Below, one piece after another: positions 15,156 through 22,643 of a DNA stretch of 32,136 bases. A model generated the notes under the pieces. That model did not search any database, had not been told where the DNA came from, and worked only from the letters and a program-made list of their open reading frames with translations. Source of the stretch: CAKSXP01 sp964609305 (GTDB lineage: Bacteria; Bacillota; Clostridia; Oscillospirales; Oscillospiraceae); assembly GCA_964609305.1 (NCBI GenBank), contig CAZSRK010000027.1, positions 1-32,136 on the forward strand, in the 5' to 3' direction. The position numbers and the translations under genes are program-made. How positions within the stretch are numbered: the stretch's first letter is position 1; each line of letters begins with the position of its first letter.

Positions 15156-16523
15156 ATGAGTATCAAACAAACAATGACAAAAGCGGCCCTGTCGACCGCC
15201 ATGAGCTATATTTCAGGCGATCCGGGAAAAAATCTGCCGAAGCTGCTCAGTCTTATTGAAAATCTCGGCTGGGACAAAAACCAGACCGCCGTTTTTCATA
15301 AGATCATCGATGACCCTGACAACGTGTGGTATCGCTATCTCATGGGGCTTTGGAGAGACATAGACAACGATGTGCTCAAAACGATCTTTGTCAATCTTGG
15401 ACTGAACGCCACTTTGTTTGGCCATCCAGAGCAACGGGCCAACGCTGAGAAATACGGATGCAACATTCCCTGGGCGATACTGCTAGATCCCACCTCTGCC
15501 TGCAATCTTCACTGTACCGGCTGCTGGGCCGCGGAGTACGGAAACAAGCTGAACCTGACTTATGAGGAAATGGACAGCATCGTCAGCCAGGCCAAGGCTC
15601 TGGGCTGTTATTTCTTCCTCTTCACCGGCGGGGAACCCCTGGTCCGCAAGGATGATATCATCCGTCTGTGTGAAACTCACTCCGACTGTCAGTTCACTGC
15701 CTTTACCAACGCAACCCTGATCGACGAGACATTCACCGACGAGATGCTCAGGGTCAGGAACTTTATCCCGGCCATCAGTGTGGAGGGCTTTGAGGAATCC
15801 ACTGACTTCCGACGGGGTGCCGGCACATTCAAGAAGATCGAAAGGGCAATGACCATACTGAGGGAAAAACGGCTTCCCTTTGGCCTTTCCTGCTGTTACA
15901 CCAGCCAGAATACCGAGATTATCGGCAGCGAGGAATATTTTGACCAGATGATAGAATGGGGAGCAAAATTCTGCTGGCTGTTTACATATATGCCGGTAGG
16001 CAAAGATGCCGTGCCGGAGCTGATGGTCACCGCCGAACAGCGCAGATTCATGTATGAGCAGGTGCGCGCCTTCCGCAAGACCAAGCCCATTTTTACCATG
16101 GACTTCTGGAATGACGGTGAATTTGTCGGCGGCTGCATAGCAGGAGGCCGGCGATATCTGCATATCAACGCCAATGGAGATATGGATCCCTGCGCTTTCA
16201 TCCACTATTCCGACTCCAATATTCGCGAGAAGTCTCTACTGGAGGGACTGCGCTCCCCGCTGTTTATGGCATATCATGACAACCAGCCCTTTTCAGAGAA
16301 CCTGCTGCGGCCCTGCCCTCTTCTGGACAACCAGGGGGCCCTGGCAAAAATGGTCAAGGAGACCGGCGCGTCCTCCACCGACCTGCAAAACCCGGAGGAT
16401 GTGGAGGCACTTACCGCAAAATGTATCCCTGCTGCCGACCGATGGCAGCCGGTTGCGGACGAGCTCTGGCAGTGTTCCGAGCACTGTGCCGGCTGTGCGG
16501 CGGCCAAAACACCGGTACGTTAA
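15156..16523 (+). CDS. Radical SAM/SPASM-like protein of unknown substrate
   Basis: A 455-residue cytosolic radical SAM enzyme. The start is ATG 15156 after GAAAGGAG; the longer open frame upstream overlaps the peptide gene. An N-terminal helical part of about 100 residues precedes the core. The SAM iron-sulfur motif is C116-x3-C120-x2-C123 (CNLHCTGC), followed by FFLFTGGEPLVR (SAM-binding GGEP) and a TIM-barrel-type core. A C-x13-G-x4-C stretch (GGCIAGG to DMDPC) matches the first SPASM element, and further Cys occur in RPCPLL, KCIPA and, at the very end, a second C-x3-C-x2-C (CSEHCAGC). Auxiliary clusters are therefore likely. I recognise a widespread clostridial family of unknown substrate with the same N-terminal part. 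Co-regulation with cls makes a lipid or envelope substrate a hypothesis only. Confidence 0.9.
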   Translation: MSIKQTMTKAALSTAMSYISGDPGKNLPKLLSLIENLGWDKNQTAVFHKIIDDPDNVWYRYLMGLWRDIDNDVLKTIFVNLGLNATLFGHPEQRANAEKYGCNIPWAILLDPTSACNLHCTGCWAAEYGNKLNLTYEEMDSIVSQAKALGCYFFLFTGGEPLVRKDDIIRLCETHSDCQFTAFTNATLIDETFTDEMLRVRNFIPAISVEGFEESTDFRRGAGTFKKIERAMTILREKRLPFGLSCCYTSQNTEIIGSEEYFDQMIEWGAKFCWLFTYMPVGKDAVPELMVTAEQRRFMYEQVRAFRKTKPIFTMDFWNDGEFVGGCIAGGRRYLHINANGDMDPCAFIHYSDSNIREKSLLEGLRSPLFMAYHDNQPFSENLLRPCPLLDNQGALAKMVKETGASSTDLQNPEDVEALTAKCIPAADRWQPVADELWQCSEHCAGCAAAKTPVR

Positions 16524-16555
16524 ACCGGCTTGACTGCTCCGAAAATATAATTGGG

Positions 16556-16600
16556 AAACCCCGTGCCATGGCCCATACACGGTATGGCACGAGGTTTTTT
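16556..16600 (+). terminator. Terminator after the radical SAM gene
   Basis: Thirteen-base stem with one mismatch (AACCCCGTGCCAT 16557-16569 with ATGGCACGAGGTT 16584-16596), followed by TTTTTT. Confidence 0.9.
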
Positions 16601-16610
16601 ATATTTCTTT

Positions 16611-16649
16611 ACCATTTCGCAATCATTTTGGAAATAAAGATGTTATAAT
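16611..16649 (+). promoter_or_regulatory. Promoter P6 (alarmone synthetase) with 11-bp boxes
   Basis: ACCA 16611, ATCA 16622 and AATA 16633, in 11-base phase; TATAAT (16644-16649) starts 7 bases after the last box. The boxes are less perfect than in P1 and P2, but the flanking ATCATTTTGGAAA matches the corresponding part of the other sites. Confidence 0.58.
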
Positions 16650-16687
16650 CTTATCATATCAACCCTATTTACAAGGAGCAGAGAAAC

Positions 16688-17506
16688 ATGGATACAAAAG
16701 ATATGTCCGACTTTAACCCGGAAGATATAGACCGATTGTTGCAGGAAGCAATGAACGGCGCGCTGTCCGCTGAGCTGGTGCCGTGGGCAGATACAGCCAT
16801 CAGCCACATGGTCGCCCGGACAAAGATGCTGGTGGGTACGGTAGTGGACTATAAAGAGCTTATGATGATGTATGCCTGCGCGATAAAGGAGATAAGGACA
16901 AAGTTCGATGTGCTCAACACCGAATTTAAAATCAGATACCAGCGCAACCCTATCAGCTCTATCAGCACTCGGCTGAAAAGAACTGCCAGCATCACGGACA
17001 AGCTGAGCAGACTGGATCTGCCTTTCTCGCTGGAGAGTATCGAAACACATATAAATGACGTCGCGGGAATACGGGTCATATGCTCATATATCGACGACAT
17101 CTACAAGATCGCTGATGCGCTTTTGCGTCAGGATGACGTGACGCTTATCCAGAAAAAGGATTATATCGCAAACCCAAAACCCAATGGGTACCGGAGCCTT
17201 CATCTTATTGTCAGTATTCCGGTCTATTTTGCCGACAGGAAAAGGGAGATGAAGGTGGAGGTGCAGATACGTACCATAGCCATGGATTTTTGGGCCAGCC
17301 TGGAGCACCAGCTAAAATATAAGCAGGACATTCCAAATCAGCAGGATATTATTGATCAGCTTAAACAGTGCGCCGAGATAATCAATGCCACGGATGAAAA
17401 AATGCTGGATATCCGGAATCAGATAGAAGAAATTGCCGATACTCCGACAGAGGAAGACATACTGTTTGATAAGCTCAGCAGGTTTGATCTCACAGTTGAT
17501 ATGTAA
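16688..17506 (+). CDS. Small alarmone synthetase (RelQ-type GTP pyrophosphokinase)
   Basis: A 272-residue RelA/SpoT-domain protein lacking the hydrolase, TGS and ACT domains of long Rel enzymes, hence a small alarmone synthetase that transfers pyrophosphate from ATP to GTP or GDP. AAGGAG lies 9 bases before the ATG. Conserved synthetase segments: SISTRLKRT, INDVAGIRVICSYIDDIY (catalytic-loop Asp), QKKDYIANPKPNGYRSLHLIV and VEVQIRTIAMDFWASLEHQLKYK (metal-binding Glu). An N-terminal extension of about 70 residues and a helical C-terminus fit the tetrameric RelQ type. Such enzymes are typically switched on transcriptionally by cell-envelope stress, which agrees with its P6 box promoter. The permease gene follows 60 bases later. 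Confidence 0.93.
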   Translation: MDTKDMSDFNPEDIDRLLQEAMNGALSAELVPWADTAISHMVARTKMLVGTVVDYKELMMMYACAIKEIRTKFDVLNTEFKIRYQRNPISSISTRLKRTASITDKLSRLDLPFSLESIETHINDVAGIRVICSYIDDIYKIADALLRQDDVTLIQKKDYIANPKPNGYRSLHLIVSIPVYFADRKREMKVEVQIRTIAMDFWASLEHQLKYKQDIPNQQDIIDQLKQCAEIINATDEKMLDIRNQIEEIADTPTEEDILFDKLSRFDLTVDM

Positions 17507-17566
17507 ATCGCGGGATAATAACAGAAAATATGGCGCTTGCAGTGAGCAGGCGGAACGGAGGAAACG

Positions 17567-18733
17567 ATGGCATCAAAAATCAAAAGGTTTCTGCCTCTGG
17601 GCATTGTCCTGTTCCTCGTCTATGTGGCGTGCAGATTCTGGCCGACAGCCCTGGCGTTTCTGTCGCTTGAGGTAGACGCGGTGGTGCCGTTCATCATCGG
17701 CTCGGCGATCGCATATGCCGTCAACATCCTGATTTTTTACGAACGCCATTATTTTACCAGACGGCAAAGCGGCCTTGCGGCAAAAAGCCGCCGTCCGGTC
17801 TGTATGATAGGGGCGTATGTCACGGTCGTTGTTGTACTGACTGCCGTCATCTGGATTGTAGTTCCGGAGTTTATCTCCTGCATCCAGACGCTTATCCAAC
17901 AGGCACCGGAAGCCGTGCAGCAGCTTCTGGAATATCCGCTGATCGCAGAAAACCTGCCGGATGAGCTGAACGCCTATATTTCAGGCATCGACTGGGAGCA
18001 ACAGATCCCACAGCTTATTTAGGCGCTTAAAACAGGCGTCAGTGGTCTGCTCGGCAGCGCGCAGAACATCATCTCCTCCGTATTCTCCGGCGTTGTCACA
18101 TGGCTTTTCGCCATCGTCTTTTCTTTCTATCTTCTTCTGTGGAAGGACAAACTGGCGTCGCAGTGTACAAGGCTAATGAACTGCTATCTCCGGCTTAGCT
18201 GGAAGGACAGGATACTTCACGCGGCGGAGCTGTTAAACACATGCTTCCACAGGTTTATCGTCGGCCAGTGCGTGGAGGCGGTCATTCTCGGCGTGCTCTG
18301 CACACTCGGAATGCTGATCTTCCGCTTCCCATATGCGGGCATGATCGGCACGCTGGTCGGGGTCTGTGCGCTTATCCCCATTGTGGGCGCATATGTCGGG
18401 GCATTTGTCGGCGCGTTTATGATCCTGAGCGTATCCCCGATCAAGGCCCTGCTTTTCCTGATATTCCTCGTGATACTCCAGCAGATCGAGGGGAACCTCA
18501 TATATCCCCGGGTGGTGGGCTCGTCCGTGGGCCTGCCGGGGATCTGGGTGCTCGTCACGGTAGCGGTCTTTGGAGCGCTGTTCGGCGTGACAGGCATGCT
18601 GGTCGGTGTCCCGCTTGCGGCGGCCGTTTATCGTGCGATCGGCTCCGGAGTGCGCAGGCGCGAGGCACAGCAGGCGCAAAATGCCGCACGCGCTTCGGAA
18701 GATACAAGTGAGAAAAAGGAGGAAAACCAATGA
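17567..18733 (+). pseudogene. AI-2E-family permease interrupted by an amber codon
   Basis: Read through one TAG (18020-18022), this is a 388-residue AI-2E-type (PF01594) membrane transporter starting at ATG 17567 after CGGAGG. The first part (151 residues) has three spans (about 8-26, 35-55, 76-96); after the TAG the same frame continues with ALKTGVSGLLGSAQN, a span (VVTWLFAIVFSFYLLLW), and the conserved C-terminal half (GQCVEAVILGVLCTLGM, PIVGAYVGAFVGAF, LQQIEGNLIYPRVVGSSVGLPGIWV, GVPLAAAVYRAI). The TAG replaces what is probably CAG (Gln) by one transition. No ribosome binding site restarts translation nearby. The rest of the gene is intact, so this is a recent mutation, a sequence error or a suppressed stop. 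Confidence 0.85.
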
Positions 18734-18957
18734 ACATAAAATTTGTAAGGGCGACGATGCAGCTCTGCCTGCTGTTTCTTGTTGCCGCGGCGATGCTCCT
18801 GTTGGGTACGGGCATACTGATCTTGCTGTTTCCCCAGCTCATATGGCCGGCCGTCATATATGCGGCGGGCGGAATACTGCTGCTCTTTGGCCTTGCAATT
18901 GTCGGAAGCGTGCTCGCTGCCCTGAAAAAGAAGAGGCCCGCCGGACAGGACATGTGA
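18730..18957 (+). CDS. Small two-span membrane protein
   Basis: A 75-residue protein whose ATG overlaps the permease stop (ATGA), with AAAAAGGAGG just upstream. Two spans (about 12-34, LCLLFLVAAAMLLLGTGILILLF, split at a helix-breaking region, and about 39-62) end in a Lys-rich tail (LKKKRPAG). No family recognised. Last gene of the alarmone synthetase transcription unit. Confidence 0.72.
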   Translation: MNIKFVRATMQLCLLFLVAAAMLLLGTGILILLFPQLIWPAVIYAAGGILLLFGLAIVGSVLAALKKKRPAGQDM

Positions 18958-19189
18958 CAATGCTGCCTGACCCTGAGAGACAGACATATTCGCGGATAAA
19001 CCACGGCGTTCACAAAAAGTTTACAATTTCCGAGTAAAAGGACTCATTTGTGGTCTTTTGGGCGTAAAGAGCCCGATGTTTGATACGACAACTGCGGCGG
19101 CCGGCCCGGCCGCTGAAGAAAACTGCCGCCGGCGGTCACGACGCGGGAAAAGCGATCGTGCCGCCGACAGTTTTACTGTGCGCTGCCGG
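18958..19189. other. Gap before the MATE gene, no gene supported
   Basis: The MATE frame is open across this stretch, but the promoter at 19190 lies within it, so it is not coding for MATE. It holds a GC-rich palindrome GCGGCCG/CGGCCGC near 19096-19112 and a longer imperfect stem with ends AAAACTG (19119-19125) and CAGTTTT (19168-19174), which may end the upstream operon. CACA 19011 and TACA 19022 are 11 bases apart but have no good -10 after them. Confidence 0.4.
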
Positions 19190-19218
19190 TTGCCAAAAGA
19201 CGCAAGGTATATTATAAT
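19190..19218 (+). promoter_or_regulatory. Sigma-A-type promoter of the MATE-lipoprotein operon
   Basis: TTGCCA (19190-19195), 17-base spacer, TATAAT (19213-19218). The expected transcript start near 19225 rules out translation from any codon before it and supports the TTG at 19262. Confidence 0.8.
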
Positions 19219-19261
19219 GCGGCCTGGTGCAACAAAGCAGCCGGAACGGAGGTTTGTCGTC

Positions 19262-20641
19262 TTGCAGTATCTTAGGCAGGGTAGATCTTTTTACAGGGAA
19301 TATTTCATGCTGATGATACCAATGGTATTTCAGCAGTTCGTAACCAATTTCATGAGTCTTGCCGACACCTTCATGGTCGGCGCGCTCGGAGAGACGGAAC
19401 TGGCCGCGGTTACGATGGCAAACAGCCCGTTGTTTGTTGTCCAGCTTCTCATATTCGGCATACAGAGCGGCGCCTGCGTGCTTGTTGCGCAGTACCACGG
19501 CAAGGGCAATGCGGAGGCCATTAACAAGGTGCTGGGCATCGGGGTCTACGTCTCCGGCATCTTTACGCTGGCCGTCGTAGCGCTGGAGCTGTCCGCGCCG
19601 GAGACGGTCATGCGCGTGCTCACGAACAATGAAAGCCTCGTAAAGCCGGGCACCGACTACTCCTGCGTGGTGTGCATATCATATTTTTTCAGCGCCATGA
19701 GCGGCATTTACATCGCCATACAGCGCAGCATGGGCAACGCCCGTCTCGGTGCGATCGTGCTCTCGGCCTCCGGCCTGACTAATATCTTCCTCAACTGGAT
19801 AATGATCTTTGGAAAGTTCGGTTTTCCCGCGATGGGGGTTGCCGGTGCGGCTCTTGCGACTTCAATAAGCCGTGCGCTCGAGGTCATCGCCTGCGCCGTG
19901 TATGCGGCCTGCGACAGGAAATTCCGCATCAGGATCTCGCTTGTGCTCAGGCCGGGCCGGATTATAACGCGCGATTTTATAGAATTTGCGCTGCCGGTCG
20001 TTATAAACGAGACGCTGTGGTCGGCTGCCACCTCGCTGTATTCGGTCGTGATGGGCCGTATGGCCGACAATACGCCGATACTGGCGGCCTATACCGTCGC
20101 CGGCAACCTGGAGCGGGTGCTGACGGTATGCCTGTTTGCGTCCAGCGGCGCGGCCGCCATTATAATAGGACGGGAAATAGGCCGCGGCAACCGGGAGAGC
20201 GTTTACGGCAAAGCCGTTGCGCTCAACGTTCTCGCTTTCGGTATGGGCATACTGAGTCTGTGCCTGATACTTATCGTGCGCTTTTTCTTCGCCGAGGAGC
20301 TGATTTTCCCGCTTCTCGGGCTCAGTGAGGACGCCGTCGGCCTCGCGTTGTATATGCTTACGATAATAGCCTGCGCGATGCCGCTGCGCTCGCTGAATAT
20401 AACCAATGTGGTCGGCGTGCTGCGTGGCGGAGGCGATGTACGCTTCGCGCTGTTTGCTGACATTGCGCCGATATATGTCGTTTGTCTTCCCGCCTGCGCA
20501 ATTTGTGCGCTCGTGCTCAAGCTCGACATACGCCTGGTATATATCTGCATGTTCCTGGACGATATAGTGAAGATCTTTGCCTGTATACCGCGCCTGCGCT
20601 CGAAAAAATGGATAAACGACGTAACGCGGGAGGTTATATGA
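19262..20641 (+). CDS. MATE-family efflux transporter
   Basis: A 459-residue multidrug and toxin extrusion type exporter, expected to use a Na+ or H+ gradient. The start is TTG 19262, 9 bases after GGAGG (19248-19252) and downstream of the promoter; the open frame back to 19058 gives a low-complexity Arg-rich leader that no MATE protein has. About twelve spans in two halves: family features include MIPMVFQQFVTNFMSLADTFMVG at the N-terminus, the repeat-like FALPVVINETLWSAATSLYSVVMGR opening the second half, and GVLRGGGDVRFAL near the end. Length fits the family (450-470). The lipoprotein gene begins right after its stop. Confidence 0.92.
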   Translation: MQYLRQGRSFYREYFMLMIPMVFQQFVTNFMSLADTFMVGALGETELAAVTMANSPLFVVQLLIFGIQSGACVLVAQYHGKGNAEAINKVLGIGVYVSGIFTLAVVALELSAPETVMRVLTNNESLVKPGTDYSCVVCISYFFSAMSGIYIAIQRSMGNARLGAIVLSASGLTNIFLNWIMIFGKFGFPAMGVAGAALATSISRALEVIACAVYAACDRKFRIRISLVLRPGRIITRDFIEFALPVVINETLWSAATSLYSVVMGRMADNTPILAAYTVAGNLERVLTVCLFASSGAAAIIIGREIGRGNRESVYGKAVALNVLAFGMGILSLCLILIVRFFFAEELIFPLLGLSEDAVGLALYMLTIIACAMPLRSLNITNVVGVLRGGGDVRFALFADIAPIYVVCLPACAICALVLKLDIRLVYICMFLDDIVKIFACIPRLRSKKWINDVTREVI

Positions 20642-22486
20642 ATGAAAAAGATACTTTTGCTCGCCGCGTCTGCTGCGATATTTTGTCTGCTGTGCGCCTG
20701 CGGCGGTTCGGGCGAAAGCCTGCTCCCTCCGGAGGAGACTGAGCAGCCGGCTCAGGAGCCGGTAGCTCAGGAGCAGGAGCGTGAGGAATTCTCCGGCCGC
20801 ATCGAGGTCATAGAGGTAAACCAGGCGTTAAGTTATGAAAGCGGCGGGGCCCTGATAGAGAAATTTGCCGCGAACAGAACCACGACGGTCTTTGCGCGCC
20901 TTTCGCAAGAGGTAACGCCCGACCCCGAGACGGGCACGCAGTACCTTGAGGTCATGCGCGGGGAGGAGCTTGTCGGCCGCTGGCCGCCGAGCGAGCTGTC
21001 CGACAGTATGAACCTGTGCTTCAATATCCTCGGCGACGATGTTTCAAGGCTGGCGGAGGGCGACTATACCTTCACAGTCTGCATTGACGGGGTCAGCTCG
21101 AGCCGCAGTGTGCATCTGACACAGACTCGCGATATAAATGTCCTGGTCGTCCCCATAAACGGGAATTTCGACGGCACGATCTCCGCCGCACAGGGCAGTG
21201 AGGACGCGCTGTGGCATATGAAGTCCTGCTATCCTGTCAGTGAGAATAGCTGGAAGATAACGGTTGCCGAGACGCTGGATTTCTCCGGGAACGACCTGCG
21301 CCGCGAGGAAAACATGTTCTCGCTCTGGCGGCAGCTTAGCACAAGCGCCGGCGACTACGACCTTGTGATTGCTTTCGTGTCCGGGATGATGGGCGCGGGG
21401 CTGAATGTGCCGAGCTATACCCAGGGCCTGAACACCGTGATAATCTCCCTGAGCGCGCAAAATACCGAGGCGCTCATCTCCCACGTCGTTGCCCACTTTT
21501 ACGGCGTCGGAGACGAGTATGACGGCGGTGCCCTCGCACCGGAGGTCAACTCCCCGCCGGACGGGATAACGGGCGTGACGCTCTCCGGAGAACACGAGAC
21601 TGTTTCCGTCGCGGGCACGGGGGTGAAGAACGCACAGGAATACGGGCTTTACTGCTCCGGCAGTGTGATAACCCCGGATCAGATCGCCTTTGACGGGCAC
21701 TCGCTGCGCCAGATGGGCTATGCCGCAAGCTTCATGTCCGGCAGCGGTGAATACACGCAGAGCTATTGGATAACCGCAGATATCTGGAACTGGCTGTTTG
21801 ACGAGTTCACATCGGAAAGGAATCAGCCGTCGGGCATGAGATACGACACCGGCTTTGCTGTGCGTATCACAGGCGCGCTCGGCGCGCAGGGAAGCTTTGA
21901 GGCGGAGCGGATGTCGGCCCTGCCCGATACGCCGATAACCCCGGTCTCCGCGGCCGAGGGAGCGCCATACAGCATCGCTTTCGAGGATTCGCAGGGCACG
22001 ATCATGAGTCAGACCTTCCTTGACCCGGATTTCTTCATACTCTCCGACCCGGTCGGGGAGTCGGGGTATACCCTGCTCGACGTCTCCGTTGCCGCGCCGG
22101 AGGGCGCGTCGCGGCTGCGGCTGTACGGACCGATGATCAGCGGGGAGGACGGCGAGGAAAGCAATATAACCGACTGCATTTGGCAGTATGACATCAGCGA
22201 CAGCACGCCTGAGGCGTATATCACGAATATGGGCGGCACGGAGTATTCGGGTACCATCTGGGTCGAGTGGACGGCCTCTGATGCGGATGGCGACAGCCTG
22301 TACTACACGGTCAGCTATGTCTGCGACGACGGCGCCGAGCTTGAGGTATACTCCGGCACGGAGAACACCTGTGCGGTGGAGCTGGGACAGCTCCCCTTCG
22401 CCTCCAACGCCAGGATACGTCTGCGCTGTACCGACGGTTTTAATGCTGTTGTCAGCGACAGCGCGCCGTTCATGTCGATGGGCTGA
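20642..22486 (+). CDS. Lipoprotein with Glu-less metalloprotease-like motif
   Basis: A 614-residue exported lipoprotein: hydrophobic signal, lipobox LCAC with the lipidated C20, then an acidic Pro/Glu/Gln linker to about residue 50. The ATG follows directly on the MATE stop. Around residues 278-297 LISHVVAHFYGVGDEYDGG closely resembles the zinc site of secreted metallopeptidases (HExGHxxGxxDEYxGG), but the catalytic Glu is Val: H281-V-V-A-H285. The two His and the downstream Asp-Glu-Tyr remain, so metal binding is possible while peptide hydrolysis by the usual mechanism is not. The last part (about 515-610) looks like an Ig-like/fibronectin-type domain (WTASDADGDSLYYTVSY). Possibly a substrate- or glycan-binding descendant of a peptidase. 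Strong terminator after it. Confidence 0.8.
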   Translation: MKKILLLAASAAIFCLLCACGGSGESLLPPEETEQPAQEPVAQEQEREEFSGRIEVIEVNQALSYESGGALIEKFAANRTTTVFARLSQEVTPDPETGTQYLEVMRGEELVGRWPPSELSDSMNLCFNILGDDVSRLAEGDYTFTVCIDGVSSSRSVHLTQTRDINVLVVPINGNFDGTISAAQGSEDALWHMKSCYPVSENSWKITVAETLDFSGNDLRREENMFSLWRQLSTSAGDYDLVIAFVSGMMGAGLNVPSYTQGLNTVIISLSAQNTEALISHVVAHFYGVGDEYDGGALAPEVNSPPDGITGVTLSGEHETVSVAGTGVKNAQEYGLYCSGSVITPDQIAFDGHSLRQMGYAASFMSGSGEYTQSYWITADIWNWLFDEFTSERNQPSGMRYDTGFAVRITGALGAQGSFEAERMSALPDTPITPVSAAEGAPYSIAFEDSQGTIMSQTFLDPDFFILSDPVGESGYTLLDVSVAAPEGASRLRLYGPMISGEDGEESNITDCIWQYDISDSTPEAYITNMGGTEYSGTIWVEWTASDADGDSLYYTVSYVCDDGAELEVYSGTENTCAVELGQLPFASNARIRLRCTDGFNAVVSDSAPFMSMG

Positions 22487-22545
22487 GCATTTTTCATACT
22501 GCCGGGAAGCCATAAAAAGCGCTTTTCACACTTGGAGACAGTAAT

Positions 22546-22592
22546 AAAAAACACCGCTCGCACCGGACGGGATGCCGTCCGGTACGGGCGAT
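22546..22592. terminator. Bidirectional terminator between convergent genes
   Basis: AAAAAACA...ACCGGACGG-GATG-CCGTCCGGT...TGTTTTTT: a nine-base perfect inner stem plus outer A/T arms, so it can end both the lipoprotein transcript and xdhC coming from the right. Confidence 0.9.
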
Positions 22593-22643
22593 GTTTTTTA
22601 CTAAACTATATATATTTGGTGCTCTGAAAAACAGTTAAACGTG

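Noticed and set aside
18176..18733. Separate 185-residue gene after the amber codon
   Set aside because: No ribosome binding site at 18176, and AI-2E-family sequence already continues in frame between 18023 and 18176.
19010..19040. Seventh 11-bp box site (CACA 19011, TACA 19022)
   Set aside because: The spacing fits, but the boxes are weak, the following -10 (TAAAAG) is poor and no gene starts just downstream; chance cannot be excluded.
19058..19261. N-terminal extension of the MATE protein
   Set aside because: It spans a good promoter (19190-19218), is Arg-rich and unlike any MATE N-terminus; TTG 19262 has a ribosome binding site.
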